Numbered from the stretch's first letter, positions 24,101-34,719 are shown. The stretch is 64,000 nt of DNA from Manis javanica (GCF_040802235.1 NC_133161.1:148605121-148669120), one strand, 5' to 3'. Translations and numbers: made by a program. The notes: generated by a model from the letters alone, not told the origin.

Positions 24101-27100
24101 TGCCTTCTGAGCTCCCAGTCACTGGAGGTATTTGATCCACAGACGTTAGGAAAGCACTTGTTGAGATGCTGAGAGAAACCTCAGAAAACAGAGGCATTCG
24201 GAGAACTTTCCATCCACTGATACACAAGCTTTCTTTTGTACCCTGTCTTGAGATCTGCAGAGTCCAAACCCCTGGACCTCTCAGTAAACCTCTGAACCTC
24301 CCCTGCTTCCCTCAGCAAGAGGCCTGACCCTCTGGGGTGGAGAAGTCCTTCCTGGGAGGGTACAGCCCAGGCCCAGGCCCAGGAAACAGAAGGGCGCAGG
24401 CTGGTCTGCTCACCTGCCGGTACCAGATGTAGGTGGTCAGTACCTGATTCTTCTCGTCCTGTGAAAGGAAAGGAAGCTCAATGTGGGTGGCCCTGCAGGC
24501 TGGGGTCCCGCCACGCACAGACCAACCCCAGAAGGAGCAGCTGCTTCCTCGGGAAGGGATTGTGGAGAAGAGAGGCAGGGGAAAGAGGCCAGGCAGGAAG
24601 ACTTGCTGTTTTACTAGGACACAACTAGAGAGAAATGCAATAATTTCTTCTTTAACTTCAATATATATATACATGTTTAATTATATCTACCTTCTATTAC
24701 CTTCTATTATGTTGTTTATGCACATTATATATGCCTATTATGTTACAGATATTTTGCATACATACTTCACATCACAATAGAAGGCATATGTAACAATATC
24801 ATACCCGCTCTCTCTATATATATTTCCATATGCATATATATCTGTATCCCTACATCTGTCTCTTGTGCTGGTATGAAGTGAAGAGGTACAAAACCACACA
24901 GAATGGAAAATTCATCCCTCTCCCTCCCTCCCTCTGATCCCAGTTTCTCTTTCCAGAACAGCCACACGGATCACAGCAGTGGCCAGGAAGCTGGCAGCAC
25001 GCACTGCATCCCTGCCTCTTGTTTCTCTTTGCACAGTGTCCGCCCCCCTCTGCTGGGCAGTGCACCCCACCAGCTACAGTAACCGGGGAAGGAATGGATT
25101 AGTTAATTGATGGATGATTAGTGCTTCACCAACCACTTAGGAATACCTGCCATCTACCAGGAGCCCGTGTGAGACACCCACAGCACGGAGATGAGCAGGA
25201 CGGTGTGAACCCTCACCTGGCTTCCACAAGGAGACCGCCACGCAGTGACAGGTGAGGAGCCACATGCACCCGGAGGGATGTGGGAGAGGCAGCCACCCAG
25301 GTGACCCCAGGTTTTTGGTCTGGGTAGCCGGCAGCTGGCGGGTGCTGCAGTCTGTCTGAGCTGAGACACTGGACCCCAGGTACTGGGGTACTTGAATGCC
25401 CACCGGGGGTGGGGGGGTGACTCGGTGTCATGTGGTCTCCTGCCCCGGGACCCCGGAGCTGCGCAGGCTGGGGTTGAGTGCTCACCACGCTGAGGATGGC
25501 GTAAACAATGACGTCAATGGACACGGTGGTGGGTCTCCTCCAGTCCCGCACAGGTCGCACGCCCTTGTTGTAGCCGGCCAGGAGGTAGTCTGACAGCCTC
25601 AGCAGGGCGGGCCTGGTGCTGTGGGTCCAGAGGCCCCCGTGGTGCCTGGCTGGGAAGCACAGTTCGAAGTGGACCTACAGGTCTGAGTCTTCCCTGGCTC
25701 TGCCGCTGAGCTTTGGAAGCTGTTCAAAGGAAAGTGTCCCCACCGTCCACTCAGTCCCCGGATGTCCCCACAAGCTGAAAGTCCCATCGCTGGAGCACTT
25801 TGCCTGGAGAGATTCCTGCTAAAGTTCAAAGCTATTGTCCCATGAAGTCACCTGCACACTCATGTGAAAGAAGGAGCTGGGTGGTAAAAGCAGGTGGCAT
25901 GGGACAGGTGAGCCTCAGGCAGGCCAAGGGCTGAGAAAGGTGAGAGTCAGTACCTGCCTGGGGCAGGTGGGCCTGTGGGGCCCTGGAGAGGGGCTCCGAG
26001 GAATGAAAGGAAGGGTGGCCCTGGGTGTGTGATTCTGGAAGGTGAGAGGGATGCAAGAAAAGGTGGCCCCAAGTGTACAATTTCTCAGCACTATGGTCTG
26101 CATGAGCTTTGCTTCAGCGAAGGTCAGATCTCACATCTGCACAGCTCCTCACGGCCTCTGTGGCCCCAGCCTGCAGTGACAAGGGCGGTGGGCACCAGGG
26201 CAAAGGGGCACTCCCTCTCCCTCCTGCAGACCAGCCCCCAGACAGCCTCTCTTGGGGACCCCCATGCAAACTGCCAAGGGAGCGTTTGCCAGGCCTCCCT
26301 GTCAGCACTGCTCTCCGGGCCCATCTGACAAGGTTGGCAGTGAGGCATGGAGGAAGCAGGGGAGAGCAGACTGCTCCCCGAACGGGAGGCCAGCAAGGAA
26401 GGGCGAGGGACGAGAACGTCCAGGCCACCCAGGGGGTGTCGCGTGCACTTCGGTCATCTCTCTGGGCAGCAGTAGAGCACCTCCAGGAAGGTGCCGAGAA
26501 ATATGAAGGTGGGAGGCATAGGGTGGGAAAGGGGGACTCCTAGAGCTGCAGGGTACAGGCTGCAGGCACGCGGGGACTGGCGGGTGAGGCCAGGGTCTGT
26601 CCCAGACCAGGTGCCAGCAGGCGTGGCCTTCTCAAAACAAGACCGCCTCTCCGCTCGTCCTGTCTACCAAGCATGTAGCCTGTATAGCAAATTGGCACTG
26701 TGGTTCCCCGACCTGCCCCAGCCGCAGGTCACTGATAAACTTTCAGCTCCCTCAGAAAGATAGAGAAGAGCAGAGAGGGAAGACACGTGACTATTTATTG
26801 AGTGTCTCCTTTGGAATAATATTGACAATCAACATATTCTTTATCTCAATCTTAGCACAGTCCATTGGGTGACTGTCACGATAGCCCATTTCACAGAGAA
26901 CGATCCCCAAGGCTCAGAAAGGTGAGCCTTGCAAGTAGAGGACCCGCTACTCAGACCCACATCCCTGTGTCTTCATGAAACCAAACCCTATTGTGTGGGC
27001 ATCTGAGCAGTTTGGAGAGAATGGGAATGGGCCCCACAGGCCTCGGAGCCAGGGGCCACTGCTGGGAGGGGCAGAGCCTGGCCTCAGCTGAGAAGCCCCA

Positions 27101-27931
27101 GGCCTTGGCCCTGACTTGCAGCCTGGGCCCACCTGGGCCTCGGAGCTTCTGCGTGACAGCTCACGGGGAGGGGGACCACTGGGCCCAGAGGAGCCTCATA
27201 GCTGCCGGGGCCTGGGCGCCATCGTGATCGCGCCCCAGGCCCGGCTTCAGCCCAGCTCTCAGTGGGGAGGAAGGCTTCCAAGGTGGGCAGCGAATGTTGT
27301 CTGCAGCAAAGGGGGAGGGAACTTTTAGGGACCAAAATACCCTGTATCCATGGAGGCAGCAAAGAATGCGAGGGGGATGGCAGGGAGAAGTTCCGTGCTC
27401 CTGGAGAGGAGCTTGGATGGGAGCTTTGGGGAATCAAGGCCAGGGCAGAGCCAGGCAACATGGCTAGGTTGGCTCCCATCCTGGAGCTGTGTGACCTCGA
27501 GTGGCTCACTCCCTCTCTGGACCTCAGCATTTCCAGTGAGTAAGAAGGAGTGGCCCAAATGAGCTCGAAGGTCTCTGGCAGCTGCTATTCGATGAGTTTA
27601 GGGGCAGGGCAAAGAGGAGAGGAACACCCCCCCCCCCCCCACGGTGCCTGTGTGCGTACTGCTGGCCCATCAGGCTGCTGCCCAGCACTCAACCCGGGGC
27701 CACATGCTGTGTAATTCTCTGGTGCTCGTCTGTGGTCAGACCCCCGGCCTTCCGGCAGCAGCTCCCACTCAAAGGCCCCCTTCCCTCACCCTTGGGGGGG
27801 TCAAGTGTCCTGACCCTCCTTTGCTGATGGCCAGCCGGGTCCACGTGTTCCCCCACCGGCCCCTTACCTTCTCCCTGGACCAGGAGGGTGGGAAGAAGGA
27901 AGGCAAGAAGCGAGGGCGCCCACGACAGCAT
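17823..27931 (-). CDS. HTR3A: 5-hydroxytryptamine receptor 3A, complete coding region (9 exons)
   Basis: Subunit of the serotonin-gated cation channel of neuronal plasma membranes. Coding exons on the minus strand: 27931-27868, 25649-25486, 24458-24414, 22660-22551, 22190-22021, 19768-19611, 19263-19053, 18959-18738, 18121-17823. They join in frame to 1443 bp (480 residues plus stop; human about 478), with AG acceptors and GT donors throughout. Domains in order: signal peptide (MLSWAPS..., Leu-rich); ligand-binding extracellular domain with WYRQ (loop D), INEFVDVG (loop A), the Cys-loop with 13 residues between cysteines (CSLDIYNFPFDVQNC), TSW (loop B) and loop C; M1 to M3; a cytoplasmic loop with the MA-helix arginines (REVARDWL); M4 ending ALWSIWQCS. 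The N-terminal part of exon 2 and loop C differ from human (see findings). It lies about 15 kb downstream of HTR3B in the same orientation. Confidence 0.97.
18122..18737 (-). other. HTR3A intron 8
   Basis: A 616-bp intron between exons 8 and 9. No repeat or gene is recognised inside it; both long open frames across it are shadows. Confidence 0.8.
18738..18959 (-). CDS. HTR3A: HTR3A exon 8: M3 and first part of the cytoplasmic loop
   Basis: It encodes VYFVVCMALLVLSLAETI (M3), then RLVHKQELQRPVPAWLRR (MX region) and the loop up to TKTDDCS. Acceptor gctgtgcag above 18959, donor gtgagaa below 18738. The phase agrees with exons 7 and 9. The loop is more Arg/Pro-rich than I recall for human. Confidence 0.96.
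19053..19263 (-). CDS. HTR3A: HTR3A exon 7: M1, M2 pore helix
   Basis: 211 bp from VVIRRRPLFYAVSLL (start of M1) through VMDIVGFYLPPDSGERVSFK and the M2 pore helix KITLLLGYSVFLIIVSDTLP to TPLIG. The GERVSFK segment at the cytoplasmic mouth of M2 is the cation-selectivity filter region. Acceptor gtcccag above 19263, donor gtaagg below 19053. The same length as HTR3B exon 7. Confidence 0.97.
19611..19768 (-). CDS. HTR3A: HTR3A exon 6: loop F, loop C, end of extracellular domain
   Basis: It encodes QDINISLWRLPEEVKSDK (including the NIS glycosylation sequon and loop F), SVFMNQGEWELLGVL, then loop C as FREFMESSDCYAEMKFY. Compared with the human protein as I recall it (FREFSMESSNYYAEM), one serine is missing and Asn-Tyr reads Asp-Cys. 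The reading frame is kept, since the difference is exactly three bases, and splice sites (ctctcag acceptor, gtgagt donor) are intact. Confidence 0.96.
19769..22020 (-). other. HTR3A intron 5
   Basis: 2.25-kb intron. The central part, about 20000-21080, is AT-rich and contains a LINE-like fragment (listed separately); 21300-21950 is GC-rich with purine-rich stretches. No gene is supported. Confidence 0.8.
20180..20600 (+). mobile_element. LINE-like 3' fragment in HTR3A intron 5
   Basis: The segment with ctggacaatggttacatgca, gtcaaaatgcaccgagttgt and gtgtgcattttatggtatgt matches the arrangement at the 3' end of old mammalian L1 elements, in plus orientation, i.e. antisense to HTR3A. No ORF2 sequence was recognised upstream. 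Confidence 0.5.
22021..22190 (-). CDS. HTR3A: HTR3A exon 5: loops A/E and Cys-loop
   Basis: 170 bp encoding VDVGKSPNIPYVYVRHHG, EVQNYKPLHVVTAC and the signature Cys-loop SLDIYNFPFDVQNC, then SLTFTSWLHT with the loop B tryptophan. The NCS sequon is present. Acceptor ccggccag, donor gtgagtcc. Confidence 0.97.
22551..22660 (-). CDS. HTR3A: HTR3A exon 4
   Basis: 110 bp encoding YWTDEFLQWDPGDFDNIT, KLSIPTDSIWVPDILINEF. It contains the N-I-T sequon and the INE part of loop A that contacts serotonin. Acceptor ctcccccag, donor gtgagt. Confidence 0.97.
22661..24413 (-). other. HTR3A intron 3
   Basis: 1.75-kb GC-rich intron. It has pyrimidine-rich stretches (23200-23330) with several imperfect copies of a ctctgcgcaccctg motif, giving a local low-complexity tract. 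No gene is supported. Confidence 0.75.
24414..24458 (-). CDS. HTR3A: HTR3A exon 3 (45 bp)
   Basis: A 45-bp exon encoding DEKNQVLTTYIWYRQ, which carries the loop D tryptophan and arginine of the complementary binding face. Flanked by ttcacag and gtgagc. The same length as HTR3B exon 3 at 53431-53475. Confidence 0.97.
24459..25485 (-). other. HTR3A intron 2 with AT-rich core
   Basis: 1.03-kb intron. Positions 24650-24860 are a TA/CATA-rich low-complexity tract. The rest is unremarkable. Confidence 0.75.
25486..25649 (-). CDS. HTR3A: HTR3A exon 2: N-terminus of mature subunit
   Basis: 164 bp from acceptor gcttcccag; it encodes ARHHGGLWTHSTRPALLR, LSDYLLAGYNKGVRPVRDW, RRPTTVSIDVIVYAILSV. The acceptor was chosen because it alone restores frame with exon 1 (GAA G / CC). 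Relative to human as I recall it, the stretch before TRPALLR is four residues longer and lacks the NTT glycosylation sequon. A nearer CAG at 25616-25618 would break the frame. Confidence 0.88.
26785..26930. repeat. MIR-like fragment
   Basis: The tatttattgagtgtctcctt opening, tttatctcaatcttagcaca middle and cccatttcacagagaacgat / ccaaggctcagaaaggtgag end follow the MIR/L2 core order. Confidence 0.6.
27627..27640. repeat. Poly-C run (14 C)
   Basis: An uninterrupted 14-base cytosine run in HTR3A intron 1, about 230 bp from the exon 1 donor. Confidence 0.95.
27868..27931 (-). CDS. HTR3A: HTR3A exon 1 (coding part): signal peptide
   Basis: 64 bp encoding MLSWAPSLLAFLLPTLLVQG and a Glu, a typical hydrophobic signal peptide that lines up with the human MLLWVQQALLALLLPTLL start. 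The ATG is at 27931-27929; the preceding bases (gctcacc) give a C at -3, and no in-frame alternative downstream fits. Donor gtaagg. Confidence 0.93.
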
Positions 27932-28260
27932 GGTGAGCCTCCCGCCGCATGGGACCTCGGCGGGCCTTCACCGTGAGTCCTGCGGAGGACCAGCCTGCCC
28001 GGCCTCTGCCGGCCTCCCGTCCCAGCCAGCCTGCCTCTCCCGCCTGCTCCCCGCACCTTATGAGGCCGCAGCCTCGCGCTGCCCAGGCCCCCGGGGTGGG
28101 AAGCTGCCAAGTTTTCCTGCAATCAGCCCACCAGCTGGATCAGGTTTCAGGGCGGGAGGCAAGGGGCGGGAACCAGAGAGAGGGGAGCCCGCCCAACTGA
28201 TGTCATGCCGCGGAGCTGGGCGCAGCCGTGCAGCCAGGTGGCCTGGCCAAGTTCGCCAAG
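27932..28260 (-). promoter_or_regulatory. HTR3A: Candidate HTR3A 5' UTR and proximal promoter
   Basis: The sequence immediately upstream of the HTR3A ATG is GC-rich, with two Sp1-type GC boxes on the plus strand (gggcggg at 28150-28156 and ggggcggg at 28163-28170). No TATA box is obvious. The transcription start is not identifiable from sequence alone; the placement is inferred from position. Confidence 0.4.
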
Positions 28261-30939
28261 GACTTGCTTGTGGACAGAGGGCTGCAGGAGGCCCTGGGGT
28301 AGGGGCTCAGCCTGCCTGCTGGGAGGGGCTCCGGGCGGCTGCCTTCGTGTATGTCCCAGGACAAACGTGGCTGGTGGCACTGGGCTGTGGCAGGGTGGGG
28401 TGGCGGAGGAGGAGCAGGAAGCCATTCTACTCCACAGGGTGACAGGGTGCCCCAGGCTGAGCAGGTGTCTGGGCATCTCTGCAGATGGAGGAAGGGGACC
28501 TGGGGTCAGCACATGTCTGCTCTTTGGTTCTCATCTAAATATTCATATTTAAATATTTAAGTAATCATACATATGCATATATATATAACTTTATGCTATA
28601 CATTTATATATTTAAAAATACATAGTACATGCTATAAAAATGTAACAGTAATACATGATCATTGCAGAAAAATAGGAAGACAATTTAAAATCATCCATAG
28701 GCTTACTTCCTGCCCCAAAACAGCCACTGTTCATATTTTGGTATTCACTCTTTTTTAGTTTCTCCTCTAATATGTATATAATAAATATGTAATACATGTT
28801 ATTCTGTGTCCCGACCCTTTTTTTGCTTAATATCATGGGCGTTCGCAAAACGTTCAAGTGCTGTTTTCTCGAAAGAAGTGTTTCTTTTTTCTTTGTAAGT
28901 TGAATAGGCAAGTATCTTTCCCTGAGAGGCCCAACCATGTGCCATCAAAACAGTCTTTGAAGAGAAGTGCTGTGAATTCCTCCTCGAAGGAGTCCCAGCT
29001 CCGCGTCACCAGTTGAATGGAAGCAGACTTTTCTACTCAGCTCACGGCAAGCTTCAACGCAAAGCATTTTCATGCCTTTTCCAGCTGAATTTAAGGAGAA
29101 TAGGCTGAGAACACTCTAGGAGGATAAATTTTCTGAATTGTAGTAAAATTAAAAAAAAAAGTCACCTTGGCTGGGGGAGTCCTGTTTGGCCTGGATTCTC
29201 CCCTTACTCTCATGTGTGATGAAATCTGCGTGTAGCGTTGCTCCTGTGCTGACGGTGCCCCTTCAGAGGGCCTGTCGCTGGGGCTTGGCCTTGGACTGCT
29301 CACACTCAGGAGGTGGGCCACCCTCCTCCTAAGTCCTGTGCTTTCGCCCTGCACAATCCAGAAAAGCGGGAAACCCCTTGCCGAGAATCCCTTCTGGAGG
29401 ACTGGAGGTAAGGGCGAGTGACAACAGGAGAAGATGGGGGGCCCTACACTTGTAGGGAATGTAAAGAGCCAGAGCCCCTGCCCCCAGAGCAAGGGTCCTC
29501 AGACTCCAGGCTTGACAGCAGCACAAGGCCAGGTGAGAAGAACCTCCAGGCTGAGGTCCTGAGGGGCTCACACGCAGGTGGGGCATGCGTGGGTTCCTAA
29601 GCGCACCTCAAGCCCACCTTCCAGATTGACAGAGACTCTTACTTACGCTTGCGCCACCTCCATTTATGGTAACTGCCACTCAGGAACCTGCCATTGATTT
29701 CTAGGACTTCTCCTGCTTCCGTGCGCTGCGAAGGCTGCACAGAGCATCCTACCGTTCAGTGGCGGGCGCCTTCAGAGGGCCATTCACCAAGCTTGGCCCT
29801 TAGCGGCATCAAACCCACCTGGGCCTTCTGCCCTTAAAGATCAGACACGTGGCATCTCCCCGCGCGGGCCCTGACCTCTCCCCCAGGTGCCCTGGGGCTC
29901 CCTGTGCGTCTCCCTTCTCCTGCTCCAAGGTGACGCCAGCGAGGCCGAGGAGACAGAGCCGGGAGGAAGCAGGGGCGGCGCTGAGCGGAGGCGGTGTCCC
30001 AGCAGAAAGTGGGGAGACAGGGGGTGTACAGACGGCAAGGCCACAGCAAGGGGCGGCCTGGACACAGGGAAGGGACAGAAGCCAAAGCAAGGGAGGAAGA
30101 AAGGGAAGGTAAGAAAAGAAGGGAAAACTGGGAGGAACCCGAGAAGGCAGGCGGGTGTGGTGCGAAGGCAGCAGGTGGGGGGGATACGGTGGACCGACCC
30201 CACCCCCGCCAGGCTCTGCACAGGGGACCGTCCACTCCGTGGAGGGCAGGGCGGCCACGGTGTGCGTGAGGACCCACTGGGGGCCATGAGGGGCCTGCGG
30301 GCCCTGCCCCATGGGCCCCAGGCCGCCACTATAACACTGAGCTCCTGGCAGCCCCTGGGGTGGCCCAGCCGTGTTGGGGAGGGCAGAGGCCATCCTGTGC
30401 ACAGTGTTCATTAGAGAATTAGCCTCTTAGGTAACAGGATTAGAGCCAGCCAGCCAGGCCACAGGCTTGGATGGAGATGGATTGCCTGCCCGTTTCTCTG
30501 ATGGTGCAGCAATCAAGTTTCCCCTGAAGAAATTTCCGATTAATGGATCTGATGGGGCGATGGACAGGGGGAGATGGGGCCATGGCCAGGGGCGGGGTGT
30601 AAATTGCCTCCAGTGAAACCGTGGAGTCACTTTTGTGCCTTTTAAACAAGATAAGAATTAGTGCCAGGCCTTGATGAACTCTCCTTGGCCGGTGGGGATG
30701 AGGGAAGAGCAGAGGCCGGGCTAATTCGATTCGGGAGCTCTGCCTGCAGACGGCCGGCTCCTCCCAAGGAGTGGAGGCAGACGGCAGATGGCAGCCCTCC
30801 AGCGCATACTGGAGCTCTGAGACAGCAGCGCCTGGGCCTGGCCTCCCCTTTGTGTCCGCTGCTCCCAGCCCAGGGCAAGGAGCTTGTGCCCAGAGCTTCC
30901 CACCCACCCTCCAGCCTGTTGCACGTTGTCACAGCCCTT

Positions 30940-31060
30940 GTTACTTGTCTTGGTCCCATTTTCCAGATGAAAACATAGAGCTCAGAGAGCCTCTGTCACT
31001 TGCCTGGATTCCCACAGCTTGACACGGGTGGAACCGAGGCCCCCCAGACCCCTGGCTCCA
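30940..31060. repeat. MIR-like fragment
   Basis: cccattttccagatgaaaac followed by agagctcagagagcctctgt and acttgcctggattcccacag has the order of a MIR core. Confidence 0.55.
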
Positions 31061-32002
31061 GCCTTCTGTGCTACAGCTGTTTCCCATCTTCTCCAGTAAA
31101 TTTTTACTGGCCTGTAAAACTTTTACCACTAAAGGGCCTGACCTTTTCAGACCTATAAACTTATCAAAATTCTGCAACCTGTAGTGACATCTGGCCCCAC
31201 TAGGGGCCACCTGCTAGGAAAGGGCTTGGAGGTGGGGGGCTTACGGTTGTGCCATGGGGCTACTCAGGAGATTACCCTGCCCCCCACCCCCCGAGGAGAG
31301 GAAGAGGGACCAGTGAGCTCCCACCGGCTGGACACCGGGCTTGTGTTGCTCAAGGCTGTTTCGGTTTCCGATACCGTTTTGCGTACATCCCCTGTCCCTG
31401 CCCTAATCTGTATTCATGTGGGAGCTCCCAGCCCTCATCCTCCACAGTGAGGGGGCGCAGAGGAAGGGGGCTGTTCCTGAGGCAGCAGCAATGGTCTGAG
31501 AGGGGGACGCACCCCAGCAGAGCGGAACCCAAGGGGCCGCGATGGGCTGCCTGGTCCACTGGTCTCCTGCCTGGAGATCACCGCTGCTCTGCTTTGCAGG
31601 TGAGGGGCTTGTTTTCGTCAGGGAGCTGGCGCCCCTTCACATGGACCGTGAGGGGCTGGTGGGCCCCAGGGACAGCAGAGCGGTCAGGCCTGTTCTCCCG
31701 CCCCCTCTTCTCTGGCGCAGGAAGACAGAGGGCTCACCCCAGTCCTTATGGGAGCCCAAGAAGGGCATGCCCCAGCCTCTTGAGGGTGCCTCCTTCCTGT
31801 AGGGTGAAACCGTCCCTTCCCTTTTCCCAAATCTCTATCCCATATTAGCTTTTTCTTCTTCTTGAGATGGAAGCTTTTCTTCTGCACCTCAGACAACAGA
31901 GCCGACTGCAGGGTGGTCTCTGGTTGGAGGTCGTCCTGGAAAGTGCACCCAGAACTAGCAAGAGGCAGCAAAGGCCAGGCCTGTGGGGCCTTTGACCAGT
32001 CA

Positions 32003-32230
32003 TTCACCCATCTGGCCACCCCAGAGCCGGACTGGGGGACAGAAGGCTGATTGGCTTAGATTTCTAACTCAACAGAATTACTGAATTTCAGGGAGGAAGG
32101 GACAGAGGCCATTTTCTCCTGTGAGTGCCCATTAGTCCATCTGGCCACCCCAGAGCGGAACCTGGAGTCAGAAGATGGTTTGGCTTACATTTCTCTCTTA
32201 CTTGAATACCAATTTCCAGAAAGGAAGGGT
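32003..32230. repeat. Diverged tandem duplication, about 129-bp unit
   Basis: tctggccaccccagagc occurs at 32011 and again at 32140. In both copies it is followed by a gga..ct..g segment, then cagaag, then ttggctta and atttct at matching spacing. The two copies differ at several positions, so the event is not recent. Confidence 0.75.
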
Positions 32231-32519
32231 CTGGAAAAGCCTTTTTATCCATTCCCTTGCTTCTGGGGAGATTAGTGTCTTAATATATTGTTATAAGTAT
32301 TTTCTGAGAAATTTTCAAAGAAATCTCACACGCCCCTTTGGGATTCCAAAACAAAGTTTCTTCTATTATCTAACTTTAATTGCACTTGTACAATTTGAAT
32401 CATTTCCTCTCATCCTGAAGAGACAAGGCCCATCTCCTGCTCACATGTCCACTGCCTGAGAGGCAGTGAGAACATTGTGCGTTTCTGGGCTGGTTCAGAG
32501 AGAAGAAGGCAGAGGATAG

Positions 32520-32705
32520 CGGTGTTTACGACCTTCCCGGCACCGTGCGGTTTACCGTCTTCCACGAACGTCCTCTCTCAGTTTGATACTGGATGCCAGA
32601 GGTCGGCCACCTCATCTCCGTTTTATTGATGAAGAGCCATGGCTGAGTCTTAGTGACCTGCTGCAGGTGACTCAGCTAGCAGGTGGCCAGGTCTGGCTCA
32701 GAACA
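32520..32705. repeat. MIR-like fragment
   Basis: A caccgtgcggtttaccgtct segment, a catctccgttttattgatga segment and a gtgacctgctgcaggtgact / cagctagcaggtggccag end fit a MIR core. Confidence 0.55.
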
Positions 32706-33471
32706 CTTCCCACATGCCAAGACCTCAGCGTGTCTTCTACGTTTCCCACTGGAGTACGAGGCGAGGGGGAGCCACAGACCGTCATGGAACCTGGCGCGAG
32801 TGCCTCAGTGTCTGGGGGTGGACAGTGAGCCCTGGTGAGGATAAGTGACCTCAGCAAGGTCCCCAGTTCCTCTCCCGGGACCAGCTCCCAGCGAGGAGGA
32901 TTGTCCAGCGTCCCACACAGAGATGCAGTTTTGTGCCTTCTTCTCGGGTTCGGCCTGGGTAGCCCCCTGAGGCCCTCCTCGCCCATCCGGCCCCTGTCCC
33001 TCTGTCCTCTCCCGCTGCGACCTCGCACCCTTTTCTCCACTCTGCTTAGAACACGTGCTCCAGGTCTTCCCTCGGCTTAGAGCTCCTTCCCCAGGATATT
33101 CACTTGGCTGACTCCCCCTCCCGGCCTTCAAGTCTTGGCCTGGGCCTCCCCTGCTCAGGAAGAACTCCCCTAACCCTCCATCTGATGCCCTCACCTGCCC
33201 AGGCCCTCCCTGGCCACCTGACTCTCTTATCCTGCCCTATTTTTTCTTTTGTTCCATAGTCCATCACCTCCTCGCACAATTCTGACGTAGATTCCTTCTT
33301 GTCTGTCTCCACTGAGGGCAGGGGGCTTGGGCTCTGTCTGCTGCAGTAGCCCGAGTGCCCAGAACAGTGCCTGCGAGCACCTAGCAGGGACTCAGTTGGC
33401 ATTTGTGGACTGAGTCTCCTACTCACAGAACCCAACCTCCCACAGGACACAGTAGGGGCTGAACACGTATT

Positions 33472-33550
33472 TGCGGGGGCAGCCTCCATTTTGGACATGG
33501 TCAGGCACCTTGGCAGAGAGGAAGGGACCTTGCAAGGGTTGTTCCTGGCC
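33472..33550 (+). repeat. Inverted repeat, arm 1 (79 bp)
   Basis: These 79 bases occur again in reverse complement at 34254-34332 with the same length and, by my count, only four mismatches (about 95% identity). The match starts at tgcgggggcagcc and ends at gttcctggcc. The two arms are 703 bp apart. Open frames in the two arms read the same short peptide (GREEGTLQGLFLA) on opposite strands; nothing suggests it is a protein. Confidence 0.93.
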
Positions 33551-34228
33551 TGGAAGACATCCCTGACCCTTCTGCTCATAACTCACTGTCCCACAGTCCT
33601 TGTCACACAACCCGCCCAACACCATGAGGCTGGGAAGCACAGTCCCTCCCAGTGCCCAGAAAAGGGGATGACCGGTGTGTCTGGGGCTCAGTGCTCATCC
33701 CACGTTCAGCACTGCCTGCACAGCAGACCGAGCCCCAGTTTCCTCGTCTGTGAGGAAGTAAGAGTGATTCCTCCTCCGAGGATGGCGTGCCGCCCAGCCG
33801 ACAGCGCACAGGAGGCCGGGGCCAGGCCTGGGGGGCACTGAGTCACGTGGCCTGGGCTCCTGCGTGGGGCTTGGGGTCGCCCTGGGTGGTCAGCCCCGCC
33901 TCTGTCTGGTGGCAGGATGCCTGGGGCCGGGAGCTCGGACGGTCGGTGCCTGTGAAAGCGCCGCAGCCCCTGGCGCCCATGAAGTCACCTGTGGGGGCCG
34001 CAGGGAAGGAGAGTTTCCAGCACAGCCATCAGAGGCGACGGTAAATGTCCAAAAGTGCGTCACGCTGTCAGAGGACTCTGCATTTAGGACCAATTAAACA
34101 CTCGGAGGCAGGAAGCTGAGAGATCCTCTCAGGGAGGCTGTTCCAGGCCAGCAAGACACTCAGGGCTTGTTTACGGCATCTGCAAAGCTCCCGGGGAGGG
34201 GGCACTGGGTACTCAGCTCCAAACCGCA

Positions 34229-34332
34229 CTCCATCTTGGACACGGTCAGGAACGGCCAGGAACAACCCTTGCAAGGTCCCTTCCTCTCTGCCAAGGTGCC
34301 TCACCACGTCCGAGATGGAGGCTGCCCCCGCA
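34229..34332 (-). repeat. Inverted repeat, arm 2, inside a hairpin with 25-bp ends
   Basis: 34254-34332 is the reverse complement of 33472-33550. In addition, 34229-34253 (ctccatcttggac...) and 34296-34320 (...gtccgagatggag) are imperfect inverted repeats of each other, about 20 of 25 positions pairing. The 92-bp unit 34229-34320 can therefore fold into a hairpin and resembles a small non-autonomous DNA element with terminal inverted repeats. No target-site duplication was found, and I cannot name a family. Confidence 0.8.
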
Positions 34333-34719
34333 GCTTAGTGCCCAGAGGGAGGACACGGCCCAGAGCTGGGGCTGGCACACGGCAGGCTGCTGCGAGCTGC
34401 TGAGATGTGGGGACCAGCAGCCGGCACAAGTGACCTGCCTCCCCTGCCCTGTCCGAACGTCCGCTCGGCCCCCTTCTGGCTCTGTGGACTTGGACGGGTC
34501 AGTGTGCCTCTGTGGGACTTGGCAGACAGAGGGCATGTATCCCAGAGTTCTGAGAAGGACTTGAGATGAGCAGGATGCCCAGCCTGTCACGTAGAAGGGC
34601 TTGGGAAATGGAAGCTGTAGCCATTGTCACTGTTACTACTGTCATTGTTGTGAAGGAAACGTATCATCCAAGGCCCCTGGTCAGCAGCGATTGGCAGGAG
34701 GCAGGAGAGGAAGGGAGCT

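Larger units (their letters stand above)
25650..27867 (-). other. HTR3A intron 1
   Basis: 2.2-kb intron. It includes a MIR-like fragment at about 26785-26930 and a 14-base poly-C run at 27627-27640. No other feature recognised. Confidence 0.75.

Noticed and set aside
25600-25618. Alternative HTR3A exon 2 acceptor at the CAG just before the ACC AGG CCC codons
   Set aside because: It would leave exon 1 and exon 2 out of frame; the acceptor above 25649 keeps frame and gives a plausible N-terminus.
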